Of a stretch of DNA of 64,000 nt, positions 49,701 to 58,732 are shown one piece after another; the stretch's first letter is position 1, and every line of letters begins with the position of its first letter. Source of the stretch: Ctena decussata (Eukaryota; Mollusca; Bivalvia; Lucinida; Lucinidae). The stretch is taken from NCBI GenBank assembly GCA_963989385.1, contig OZ022511.1, positions 25,352,503 to 25,416,502 on the forward strand, read 5' to 3'. Both the position numbers and the translations under genes were made by a program. The notes below the pieces were generated by a model that made no database searches, had not been told where the DNA came from, and saw only the letters and a list, made by a program, of their open reading frames with translations.

Positions 49701-50285
49701 TATCAATCAGAAAATTACATAAAAATTCACCATACATATTTTTTGAGTAATCAATTACATTTCGATCCTGAATTACATCTACACCCTCTATGAAGTCAGC
49801 CATGTCACCAATTCGGCTATTAAAATCTCCGCATAAGATAAACTTCCCCAAATGCTGGTATTCATATATGTTTGTCAAGAGCTGATCATAGAACTCCTGA
49901 GCGCTAACATACCGTGATGAACCATGCGGGGGTAAATAGCAGGTACATATATTAAAATATGTGTCTGAAACCTTACTTTTAAAGGAAACCCATAGTATAC
50001 CCTCGTATGATTTATCGAGTATGCTAACCTCAAATAATTTCATTAAATCTTTTCGCACTAACAGACTCCACCTGATCCTGTTCTAGCATTTGTGTGTAAT
50101 TGTGTCCTATTATGCCCAAAACAATAAAACTGTTGCAAATCAAGTGATTGATCGTATACAAGATGAGTTTCAGCAACTCCAATAATGTCTAACTCTAAAA
50201 TATTGACACAAGATTCACGGAATGCTGAATTATCAGATTCATTGTCCGGAGACCAACCGTTTACATTCCAAAACCCAAGTTTGAC
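46767..50285 (-). pseudogene. LINE ORF2: AP endonuclease and reverse transcriptase, three frameshifts
   Basis: Coding order on the minus strand. Endonuclease: KLGFWNVNGW at its start (50282), GVAETHL, then LCGDFNSRIGD (49830-49800), VVDYFIVP and PDHSVITCCW (about 49510). Reverse transcriptase (48913-47021): NIWGKSLICPIPK, LSYRGIAISPV, GFRKGRSTIDH, FIDFKKAYDSVN with a catalytic Asp, GLKQGCCLSPLLFNLYINDL, LLYADDVVLIAE (YADD at 47984-47995) and YKYLGIVLS. C-terminal knuckle: CFSCRNAVEDEIHVLLHC (about 46990). All RT catalytic residues are intact. Frameshifts: a missing base near 50069, another near 48973 in a T run, and one near 47085 beside a GGGG run. Function if intact: target-primed reverse transcription. 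Confidence 0.92.
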
Positions 50286-50382
50286 CTAATTAAAGTATCT
50301 GTCTCTCCGATTATCTCTACTGCCATTTGTATATCTACTTGTATGCTCACGATACTGATCGTTTTGCCTACCGTGAACACAA
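50286..50382 (-). pseudogene. Remnant of upstream LINE coding sequence (ORF1 end or ORF2 extension)
   Basis: In the frame of the endonuclease, the bases upstream read HGRQNDQYREHTSRYTNGSR and then DNRRDRYFN before TAG (50288-50286). The next codon begins the endonuclease. The Arg/Asn/Tyr-rich composition suits the C-terminus of a nucleic-acid-binding ORF1. The element is cut off here, so the rest is absent. Confidence 0.6.
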
Positions 50383-50706
50383 TTGTATTTTACAATACAT
50401 CGATAATTTAATGTTTCTGTACATTCAAACTTTCAAAGAAACTTCGTGTAGGACAAACTCTGTTGAAATGAAATTGTCCTCAGGAATACACTGAGCCGCG
50501 ATACGACAAAACCAAAAAAGTGGTTGTGCGCCCAGCGCAGACAAGATCAGCCTGGGCATCCGCCCAGTCTGATCAGAGTCGTCGCTGTCCGCATGAAGGT
50601 AGCTTAGACCCCTAGCTACCCTTTAAGCGCTTGACGAAGAGTCTAGTCAGACTGGGCGGATGTCCAGGCTGATCTGAGTCTGCGCTGGGCGCACATGCCA
50701 CATTGT
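50383..50706. repeat. Duplicated segment (right copy): unique sequence plus a truncated family A foldback
   Basis: 50383-50491 matches 45606-45720 with few differences. The family A copy follows (50493-50706), opening GAGCCGCGATACGACAAAACC, but it stops after CACATGCCACATTGTT and lacks the closing arm. Confidence 0.85.
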
Positions 50707-51091
50707 TATGTATAATAGTGGTTATGCACTCCACAGTGAAAACAATTATATGGTTTTCATTTCTCACAAATTGTCCCAACGCTGTTTCTATGGGTAAATA
50801 AAAACGATTATCCTACCATCAGCATTAGCCTGTTTATGCCTAGCATCTCTAAAAATGGACTTTTGCCAACAGAGTAACTTTGGATCTGACGCGAACGCGG
50901 CGTCTAATTTGGTACTACAAACTCAGACTGCATTCAAACCCACAGTTTTTGCAGAAAGAAACAGCCTTTTTTAATTTTTTAAATGGAATTATTAAACTCG
51001 TTATATGGAAGAGCACATCATAGCGACCTAGATAACAGAGAATTAAATTATTTGAGAATAATAATTTGTTTACGAAAATTTGAATGCCACT
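50707..51091. other. No gene recognised
   Basis: Intron sequence without supported features. Confidence 0.5.
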
Positions 51092-51345
51092 GAAAATTTG
51101 GCGGAGCTTGGCATACACTCTTTGCCATGCTCTGGAACAAATGACGTCATATAGCTGTTATCATAGCAACTAAGAGCTCACATTGAAGTAAAAGTGACGT
51201 CATCTAGACGTCATTCTGTTAATGTACTTAGCACAATAGTTGGTAATTCCGTAGTTGCTATAGTAACGGATCTACGGATTCATCTCACTTATAATTCGAG
51301 AGGAGCATGGCATACAGTGTATGCCATGCTGCCATCGAATTATAA
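51092..51345. repeat. Interspersed repeat family D, copy 2, with TGACGTCA sites and a long hairpin
   Basis: GGCGGAGCTTGGCATACACT, ATGACGTCATATAGCTG and GTGACGTCATCTAGACGTCA match the order at 14800-15005. It then ends in a hairpin (about 51280-51345): TCTCACTTATAATTCGAG and its complement around AGCATGGCATACA and TGTATGCCATGCT. Confidence 0.8.
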
Positions 51346-51828
51346 GTGAGACGCTATCTGAAATTCATACAATGGATAAATGTGATTTTATCAAACCTAC
51401 AATTCATTCTCAAATACATTCTCAAATGATTTAGTTCTCTGTTATGATCTGATTGGGTTCGGGTAAATGCATACGCTATCAGGGGAAATAATCATTTTCG
51501 TTTTTGCCTCCAATCCCAATGGGGTCAACTCTTAATGGGAAGAAATTTACTCCGCTACAAGCAAAGACTTTCCATTAAATGAAGTCCCATTTTCAGGCAT
51601 TTATTTCAGAAAAACAAGCAAAAATGCACAAAACTTGTTTCCTTTTATAAAGGGAAATAACTCTTGTGACACAGTGTACTTCTCTTTACGACAAAACCAT
51701 TCCATAGGAAAGATTTTGCTCCTAGAAAAGCAAATTCTTCCCTTCAGAGTTAGCTCCCATTATAAAGGGAAACAAAAATCGAAGTGACAGACTTGCTTCT
51801 TTCCCTGAAAGTCTACAAATTAAGGTGA
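51346..51828. other. No gene recognised
   Basis: Intron sequence downstream of SLC6 exon a. AGTTAGCTCCCATTATAAAGG and GGTCAACTCTTAATGGG suggest weak internal repetition. Nothing else seen. Confidence 0.45.
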
Positions 51829-52072
51829 GCCGCGACACGACAAAACCAACAATGTGGTTGTGCGCCCAGTGCAAACTCACATCAGCCTTGGCATCGGCCC
51901 AGGCTGATCTGTCTCTTCGCTAGGCCCTTAAAGGGTAGCTAAGGGTCCAAGCTACCTTCATGCTGACAGCAAAGACTCTGATCAGACTGGGCGGATGCCC
52001 AGGCTGATCTGAGTCTGCGCTGGGCGCACAACCACATTGTTGGTTTTCTCGTGTCTCGGCTCACCTTAATTT
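51829..52072. mobile_element. Foldback element, family A, with extended arms
   Basis: AATTAAGGTGAGCCGCGACA at the left and CTCGGCTCACCTTAATT at the right. The inverted repeat here runs about 8 bp beyond the usual GAGCC tip on both sides. Internal arms GATCAGACTGGGCGGATGCC and partner present. Confidence 0.9.
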
Positions 52073-52084
52073 GTTCAGTATGAG

Positions 52085-52325
52085 TGTGATATCACAAATT
52101 ACATTTTTGGACATCACTAATTCATTCCTATATAATGATATCACTTAATCAATTTGTGATGTCACAAAATTGATTTTGTGATATCACAAAATAATTTGTG
52201 ATATTACAAAATTGATTTTGTGATATTACAAAAACTATATCACATATTGGAAATAGTGATGCGACAAAATCGATATAGGGATATCACAAATTCCATTTAA
52301 TGATATCACAAAAAGGGGATTTATA
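52085..52325. repeat. Array of the palindrome TTTGTGATATCACAAA
   Basis: GATATCACAAA, TTGTGATATC and one-base variants occur about ten times in 240 bp, spaced about 20-30 bp and alternating with ATTGATTTTG. It begins about 30 bases inside the intron after the SLC6 exon a donor (52356). Confidence 0.85.
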
Positions 52326-52356
52326 GTAAAAGGGCACCTCATGGTTTAGTACATAC

Positions 52357-52621
52357 CGCCACCATTTCTAGCGCATAAGATAGGAAATCTCCATACGTTG
52401 CCTAAATCTACACAAAATCCAATCACTGACAAAAGGTAGTCTATTTTCATGCTCCAAGTTTCTCGTTCTTGTCCCTCTGTTTCCACAACTTCAATTATTT
52501 CTTCCTTAGCTTGTACTGTTTTTTTATTCTCTGCCATTTCACCAGGTTGTATATTTTTGGTTTTATTCATTACTTCGGTCTTTTCATTCAGTTCTTGATG
52601 TATTGTCAGTTCTAGAGCCAT
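52357..52621 (-). CDS. SLC6 transporter (serotonin-transporter-like), alternative first coding exon a: N-tail and TM1
   Basis: First coding exon on the minus strand, ending at a GTATGT donor after the first base of a Gly codon, exactly as in exon b. Two in-frame ATGs exist (52651 and 52621). I prefer 52621 because its context, CAAAATGG, matches that of exon b; the upstream one would add ten residues. It encodes a long hydrophilic tail (residues 1-52), then [37 protein letters not shown]. The TM1 Asp (residue 72) is kept, so an amine-type substrate is likely. The end of TM1 reads ILCAR where exon b and, from memory, most relatives read YICYR or YICYQ. No matching exon 2 was found between this exon and exon b. 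Confidence 0.88.
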
Positions 52622-52651
52622 TTTGAGATTACTTGGCAAAAATGATATCAT

Positions 52652-53231
52652 ATCACGATCCAGGCACTTTCAGTTTTGTCTTTTGATTGTTAATAGGTCT
52701 ATTTCGGAAATTTATAGATGTACGTAACATAAGATTTTTAAATTCAGAAGCGTTTGAGATCTCCATAAAATTAGAAAACGCTGAAAATTTGAACAAGATA
52801 TCTCGAATGGTGTATGATATACAGCAGCTCGAAAATGTATAAAACATGTAGAGAAGTACTGATTTTGTACCAGGGTGATACAAAAAGTCAGTTAATTCTC
52901 TGATACTTACGTAGCATCGGTCAGTATATTGATCGTTACACAAATTTTTTATTTCTTTAGCAATTGCTTAGATTTGAGCAGTATTGTGTCTAAAGACAAG
53001 GGCGTGACTGCCTATACGCAAATACGCAGGAGCGTAATGAAATTTTGTCAAAATGACAAAATTACAACATGCACCTGCATATTTGATGTTGCTGAAATTT
53101 TGTAAATTGGACAAGATATAAATAGTGACTGCGAACAGACGCCGCTTCGTGAAATATCTTTGGGGCTAAACTCATCTTCTTGCCCTCAATGGGACATATT
53201 ATTTAATTATGCGTAACATATAATCACTCCC
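52652..53231. other. Region upstream of SLC6 exon a; no promoter recognised
   Basis: On the minus strand this is the leader and promoter side of exon a. I see no clear TATA box or 5' non-coding exon. Confidence 0.45.
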
Positions 53232-53346
53232 TAGTTTAGCCCAGCTCTGGGCCGGAAAATACCTAGAAACAAGTTTCAATTTTCTAAATTAGAAACTTTG
53301 TTTCCGAAATAATTTCGGTCCGGAGCTGGACTATCCCTAGTTACGC
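53232..53346. repeat. Imperfect palindrome
   Basis: CTAGTTTAGCCCAGCTCTGG at the left and GGAGCTGGACTATCCCTAG at the right; the inner AGAAACAAGTTTC and GAAACTTTGTTTC also pair. Confidence 0.65.
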
Positions 53347-53943
53347 CCCTGGAAGAAGACATTTTCAAAATTAGAATGCCATTGATGTGACTGCAGTTAT
53401 CTTCATTTTTCTCATCAGCGACAATATTAGAAAACCGGAAAGACTAAGTTTAAATAACTATAACTCCCGCACTGGAAGTGATATTTTATTGAAATTTTCA
53501 GAATTTGCTTTACTTATGAAACTGTTTTTAACGAGCTACGAGGAAGTTACTGTTTGTTACAAATTTCACTTTTTTTTTTCAGAAATCCACCATTATTATT
53601 TCCCTTTGAAACTCAGAATGTTAGCACACTGTGGTCTGTAACATTTATATCGTATTTATTTGTTTCATACGAAAATCTCCGATTAGTGTCATTCGCGGTA
53701 GCTAAATTGTACTTATATAGATTTCGAACAAATTAATATGATTAGACCTGCCATGTGCTCATTAATTATTGCTGTGAACATTAATAGTGACATGTTCTTC
53801 TTTTCCCAAGAATTACTATAATAGGGTCCTAGACTTGCTGAAGAAGTCAAATGGGTACCTTTTAGGGGAAACAAGTCTGCCATTTGCTTTTTTGCCTCCC
53901 TATTTTATGCAATCTGTTAAAACTTGTACTCTGTCCTTTAAAT
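53347..53943. other. No gene recognised; first copy of a short direct duplication
   Basis: 53732-53847 is repeated at 54181-54289 (see the family A entry at 53944). Nothing else supported. Confidence 0.5.
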
Positions 53944-54180
53944 GAGCCGCGACATGGGAAAACAAACAATGTGACATGTGCGCCAGCTAAGACTCAGATT
54001 AACCTGGGCCTGCACCCAGTCTGGTCGGAGTCTTCTCTATGCGCTTAAAAGGTAGCTAAGGGTCTAAGCTAGATTCATAAGGACAGCGAAGGCTCTGATC
54101 AGTCTGGGTGGATGCCCAGGCTGACCTGTGTCTTCGCTGGGTGCACACGCCACTTTGTTGATTTTCTCGTGTCGCGGCCC
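53944..54180. mobile_element. Foldback element, family A, bordered by a direct duplication
   Basis: GAGCCGCGACATGGGAAAAC to TTTTCTCGTGTCGCGGCCC. Directly after it, AATTAATATGATTACATCTG through AGACTTGCTAA (54181-54289) repeats the sequence at 53732-53847. Confidence 0.85.
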
Positions 54181-54351
54181 AATTAATATGATTACATCTG
54201 CCACGTGCTCATTAATTATTGCTGTGGCATATAGTAATAGTGACATTTTCCTTACGTTTCCCATAACGGACTCATAGACTTGCTAAAGAAATCATAATAT
54301 ATTTAAAGAAACAAGAAATGCATTTATACAGGAACCGTTCGTGCCTGTATT

Positions 54352-54560
54352 CACATCGGGTAGGCGGCAATCGAAAATGCAGTCGAAGAACACGGATAAA
54401 AAATCGTTAAAAACAACGTTTTCGATTGCAAATTGGCAACAAACAGCGTTTTCGATTGCAAATTGGCGACAATTTGCAATCGAAAACGCTGTTTCTAATG
54501 GTTTTTCATCCGCGTTAATCGATTGTGAAAAGCGTTTTCGATTGCCGCCTACCCGATGTG
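54352..54560. mobile_element. Foldback TIR element, about 209 bp
   Basis: Left CACATCGGGTAGGCGGCAAT and right ATTGCCGCCTACCCGATGTG are exact complements and continue with CGAAAA and TTTTCG, so the TIR is about 26 bp. The centre repeats GTTTTCGATTGCAAATTGG twice and then its inverse. Confidence 0.92.
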
Positions 54561-57303
54561 GTATTGCCAATGCTGATTAATCTCATTAATCTGATTAATT
54601 ATGCACCGCTTAACACTTAAGTCGTATGCATTCGAAATTCAGTGCTGGATCCCGGAATATGAGGCGACTGACAGAACTGTGCGGACAACCCTCATATCAT
54701 TAAACTCTGTTTGTAGTTTTAATGCTGTATAAGAAATCTTAGAGCAAGACAACCCTCGTACCATTAAACTATATACTTTTAATGCTGTATAAAAACTTTA
54801 GACATTTTAGACTTTTTAATTCTGGGTTTGGCTCGGAACTGTGTATTTTTCTGTGATTACGTGACATGGACTTTGATACTTAGCTGTTAGCACACACCTA
54901 TCTGGAGTTCTACCCTGAAGGTTGTCCTGACATTATTTCTTCTTCATTTTGAGCCAAACTAGAATTGATACGTCATAAATCAAGCAATTATTTTACCACA
55001 GTCAGAACTAAAACTTACTGCATAATGCTATAAGGGTTAGAATAAATGGCCATTTAGCATCTTGTGCATGTATATGCAACGTTTTTCATACCATGTAGGT
55101 AGAAGTGGTAATACAGTAATGATTCTTTACACTTGGTCAAGATTTAGTCTATTTTATCTCTTCATACCCGTACATATTGTAAATATGTGTTTTTGTATGT
55201 TTTAATGTTTTACAGAGGGCTACGTGGTAGACTAGTTTTATGGCTAAATGTGTTTAACCCTCTTGGAATATTGTAAAATAAATACATGTAAATAGATTAT
55301 TAAACACTGGAGCATCTTAACTATCTGCTTTACTAATTTCTGAAATAAATGCTTCCACCTTGGACAAATGGACTTGTCCTGTCGGTTTGTCCAAGAATGA
55401 AGCATCTATTATAAACTTGATCATCTACATAAACAACAACTGTAAACCATCTCAATATTGTAACATTGGCTGAATGAAATACAGTTGGAACACAGATCAG
55501 CCTGTCTTCCTAGAAGAGTCTGCTTTTGGGTCTACACTATTTACTCGTGCACGTCTGTGATAATATTGAGACGTTTTGGGATTGGGTTTTCGTATTGAAA
55601 CTTTGGGAGCAAATTATTTTAAAGGGTCCTTGCCGTTTGGCTTTGTATAGCCGCAAAGACCCTCGTTTCAAACTTACGTTGTCATGTTTATTGCAGAGTT
55701 GTCTTATACTTAATCATTTATATTTTCAGCAGGGTGAAGGGAGACAGGCTTTCCAGACAAACCACAGTACTTGACGGCTTGTCTGGAACCCCTGATCTCC
55801 AATCATCACAGTGACAAGGACCCCATTGGAAATAAGTTTGCTTCAAACTTTAAGAGTTATCCTGTGCTCACATATGACATTATATCACACTATACATTTG
55901 TTTTACTGAAGGATCTCTCCAGAGTACATACATGCTACCAGTTTCAACAACTAAAGCAAGAGATTATAGGTAGGTGGGGTTCCTTCCCAATCACCTTTTC
56001 TGTCTAGTTTTGGTTGACGGTTTTTTGTTGTTGTTTTTTTTTTATCTGTGATAGGGTGTTAATACTGAACACTTAGTTGAGGAGGAACGTTTAATACTCA
56101 GGGTGCAGAAATAATATGCTTTAAAAATCTTAATTGTCATAAAGGACCTCTGACAGTTGTAATGTAAATTTGCCTATAAAAACGGGAGAAATGAACTTTC
56201 GGTATACTTCAAAATTTTATTGAAATGTGTTGCCCTGAACCTCCGATAATTGGCACAAACATAATTTTTAAATTATATCGAACACAGACTTAGATTTTTG
56301 GTGTAAAAAGCAAGTTTTTACAATTGAAAGTATGGAAAATAGGAAAAGTTTTATAAAGATGCACCCCACGTGCCTCAGCAAGCCAATTTGCACGCACATG
56401 TGTACTATCAATATACACATCATATATGAATGGCAAGCTGAGGCACGGGGGGGGGAGATAGTCTACAGCTGAAAAACTGAAAAATGGGTGGGGTAATTAG
56501 ACCCTCTATTCACATAAAGTCCTGCTGTTTGATAAAAAATGACGAGACTTGCTCAAATAAGAAACATATTTGACCTGAATAAATTCTGCAAACAAATATC
56601 AAAGACTTTTAGGCAAAATATTAGTAACTAATAAACTATTTAATTGTCAAACACTTGTCGTTATTAAGTGCAATAGCATAACTCTAAAGAAAGGACCATT
56701 TTTACATGGATTTTATCTCATACAAAATTCACGCTGTATATAGGATGACGTATGCCATGGGTTAGATTAAACTACATTTGTTTCAATACACAAGTTTCAG
56801 TTAATACTTCAAGACTTCGGCATAGGTCTGTTAGCTGTGTGAAAACAGCGTGTAGGTGTCAACTTGAAAAGACCAGTTCTTTTACAAACATTAGCTGTCA
56901 ACATTAGCGCAAAGGCCACAGAACTGCTTAGCATATCATGATATTTTCATTTCGGTATACTTCAAATGCTAGATGTACACTGGCTCTGAGACGGACTGTT
57001 ATATTGACAGCGAAACACATACTGTTTGGATAGACTGGCTGTAGACGCCAGGGATAAATGAACGAAGCCACAAATAATAGTAAACGCGACTGTCATTTTT
57101 TCATCTATTTCGCCGCTGAGGTACCATTCAATGGCAATGGAATTTGGCGACAAGACCTTGAATTTCTCAAAAAAAAAAAAAAAAAAAAAAAAGATTTAAA
57201 ACGTTATCCATATATTAATCCAATGTATTTAGTACATGTATTTAGTCAATAGTTTGCCAAGCATGCGTTTGTAGGGGTCTGTTATAAGTAAAAGAACAAA
57301 GCG
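54561..57303. other. No gene recognised; possible 3' end of a transcript or LINE
   Basis: Around 55140-55290 the sequence TGTAAATATGTG, AGGGCTACGTGGTAGAC, TTTAACCCTCTTGGAATATTG and AATAAA resembles LINE or mRNA 3' ends on the plus strand, but no reading frame supports it. A hairpin lies at 56363-56450 and a poly-A run at 57170-57193. Confidence 0.4.
56363..56450. repeat. Hairpin
   Basis: CCCCACGTGCCTCAGCAAGCC at the left and GGCAAGCTGAGGCACGGGG at the right pair with few mismatches. Confidence 0.7.
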
Positions 57304-57559
57304 GAGCATACAGTGTTTTGTATTTATTTTTCAGAATGAGCATACAGTATTGTTTTGTATTTATTTTTCAGAATGAGCATACAGTATTGTTTTGTATTTA
57401 TTTTTCAGAATGAGCATACAGTGTTGTTTTGTACTTATTTTTCAGAATGAGCATACAGTATTGTTTTGTATTTATTTTTCAGAATGAGCGTACAGTATTG
57501 TTTTGTATTTATTTTTCAGAATGAGCATACAGTGTTGTTTTGTATCTATTTTTCAGAAT
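57304..57559 (+). repeat. 37-bp minisatellite, seven copies, with a splice-acceptor-like motif per unit
   Basis: The unit starts GAGCATACAGTATTG and ends TATTTATTTTTCAGAAT. Seven copies (the first is 34 bp) are nearly identical, the differences being single bases. Each unit includes TTTATTTTTCAG, which resembles a 3' splice site. The last unit runs into an open stretch on the plus strand. Confidence 0.95.
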
Positions 57560-57646
57560 GTTCACCACAGAAGAGCTGCATCCTCACGTATAAACCGCAT
57601 GGGAAACTCATTCATGAGGAGCGGTTCTCAGTTGTTAGAAGTATAT

Positions 57647-57883
57647 GAGCCGCGACACGACAAAACCAACAATGTGGTCGTGCACCCAGTGCAGACTCAG
57701 ACCAGCCCAGGCATCCGCTCATTTTGATCAGACTCTTCGCTAAGCGCTTAGACTATAGCTAAGTGTCTAAGCTACCTTCATGCGGACAGCGAAGACTCTG
57801 ATCAGACTGGGCGGATGCCCAGGCTGATCTGAGTCTGCGCTGGGCGCACAACCACTTTGTTGGTTTTCTCACGTCGCGGCTCA
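57647..57883. mobile_element. Foldback element, family A
   Basis: GAGCCGCGACACGACAAAACC to GGTTTTCTCACGTCGCGGCTC, with complete internal arms. First of three copies within 1 kb. Confidence 0.9.
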
Positions 57884-57966
57884 ATTATACTGTAGAGCAA
57901 AGCCGACGATTGGTTTAAACAATTCTTTATTCATCAAAGATTTGCTGACAAAGATAAAATATAATT

Positions 57967-58203
57967 GAGCCGCGACACGAGGAAACCAACAAAGTGGTTG
58001 TGCGTCCAGCGCAGACTCTGATCAGCCTGAGCATCCGCCCAGTCTGACCAGAGACTTCGCTAAGTGCTTAAAGGGTAGTTAAGGGTATAAGCTACCTATA
58101 TGTGGACAGCGAAGACTCTGATCAGACAGGGTGGATGCCTAGGCTGATCTGAATCTGCGCTGGAGGCACAACAACTTTGTTGCTTTTCTCGTGTCGCGGC
58201 TCA
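57967..58203. mobile_element. Foldback element, family A
   Basis: GAGCCGCGACACGAGGAAACC to GCTTTTCTCGTGTCGCGGCTC. The full-length arms pair, and each arm contains its own inner palindrome. About 83 bp after the previous copy. Confidence 0.92.
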
Positions 58204-58368
58204 AATACATGTTGTAATCAGATGAAGATCTGAACGAAAGCGTGTTGCTTTTTGAGTTCGTGGCCTCCTTCTTCACCCCAACAGTTTTGACATGGCTGTT
58301 TAAGGCAGCCGCATTACCTCGGTACCCCCCTCCAAAATTAAAACCAATATCTTAACACCAGAAAATAT

Positions 58369-58610
58369 GAGCCGAGGCACGACAAAAACAACAAAGTGGC
58401 ATACAAGTGCGCCCAGCGAAGACTCAGATCAGCCTGGGAATCTTCCCAGTCTCATCAGAGTTTTCGCTGTGCGCTTACATAATAGCTTAGGGTCTAAGGT
58501 ACCGCCAGGCGGGCAGCGAAGACTCTGATGAAACTGTGCGGGTGCCCAGACTGATCTGAGTCTTCGCTAAGCGCACATGTCACTGTGTTGGTTTTGTTGT
58601 GTCGCGGCTC
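58369..58610. mobile_element. Foldback element, family A
   Basis: GAGCCGAGGCACGACAAAAAC to GGTTTTGTTGTGTCGCGGCTC. About 165 bp after the previous copy. Confidence 0.88.
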
Positions 58611-58732
58611 AATTATGCTTTATGTTGTAATTCATATCAGCCTTGCAAGTCTCCTCATAATTCTAAAATTGTTGAGCGTGGAAGAATCTAAACAACAAGA
58701 CAGTTGCTCTAGATAAGAAAGGGTAAAGATCT

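Larger units (their letters stand above)
46021..50382 (-). mobile_element. APE-type non-LTR retrotransposon (LINE), 5'-truncated
   Basis: The element runs right to left. The 5' end (about 50382) lies inside a short remnant upstream of ORF2. ORF2 occupies 50285 down to about 46767. The 3' UTR (46047-46766) has three diverged units with the inverted motif ACCCCATGCCGAGTCCGG and CCGGACACGGCATGG. The element ends in a TAAGA-type microsatellite (46021-46046, plus-strand reading). Simple-repeat 3' tails are common in LINEs without poly-A. The clade was not resolved; the RT and the C-terminal CCHC-like knuckle resemble LINEs common in molluscs. Confidence 0.9.

Noticed and set aside
48873..49722. 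Plus-strand open frames opposite the LINE endonuclease
   Set aside because: Antisense to the endonuclease; no domain of their own.
55526..56007. Two consecutive plus-strand frames that look weakly protein-like
   Set aside because: No recognisable domain, no clear splice sites and no repeat homology; not enough to call an exon.
57304..57559. Possible CRISPR-like regular repeat
   Set aside because: Units are contiguous with no spacers, and the genome is eukaryotic; it is a minisatellite.
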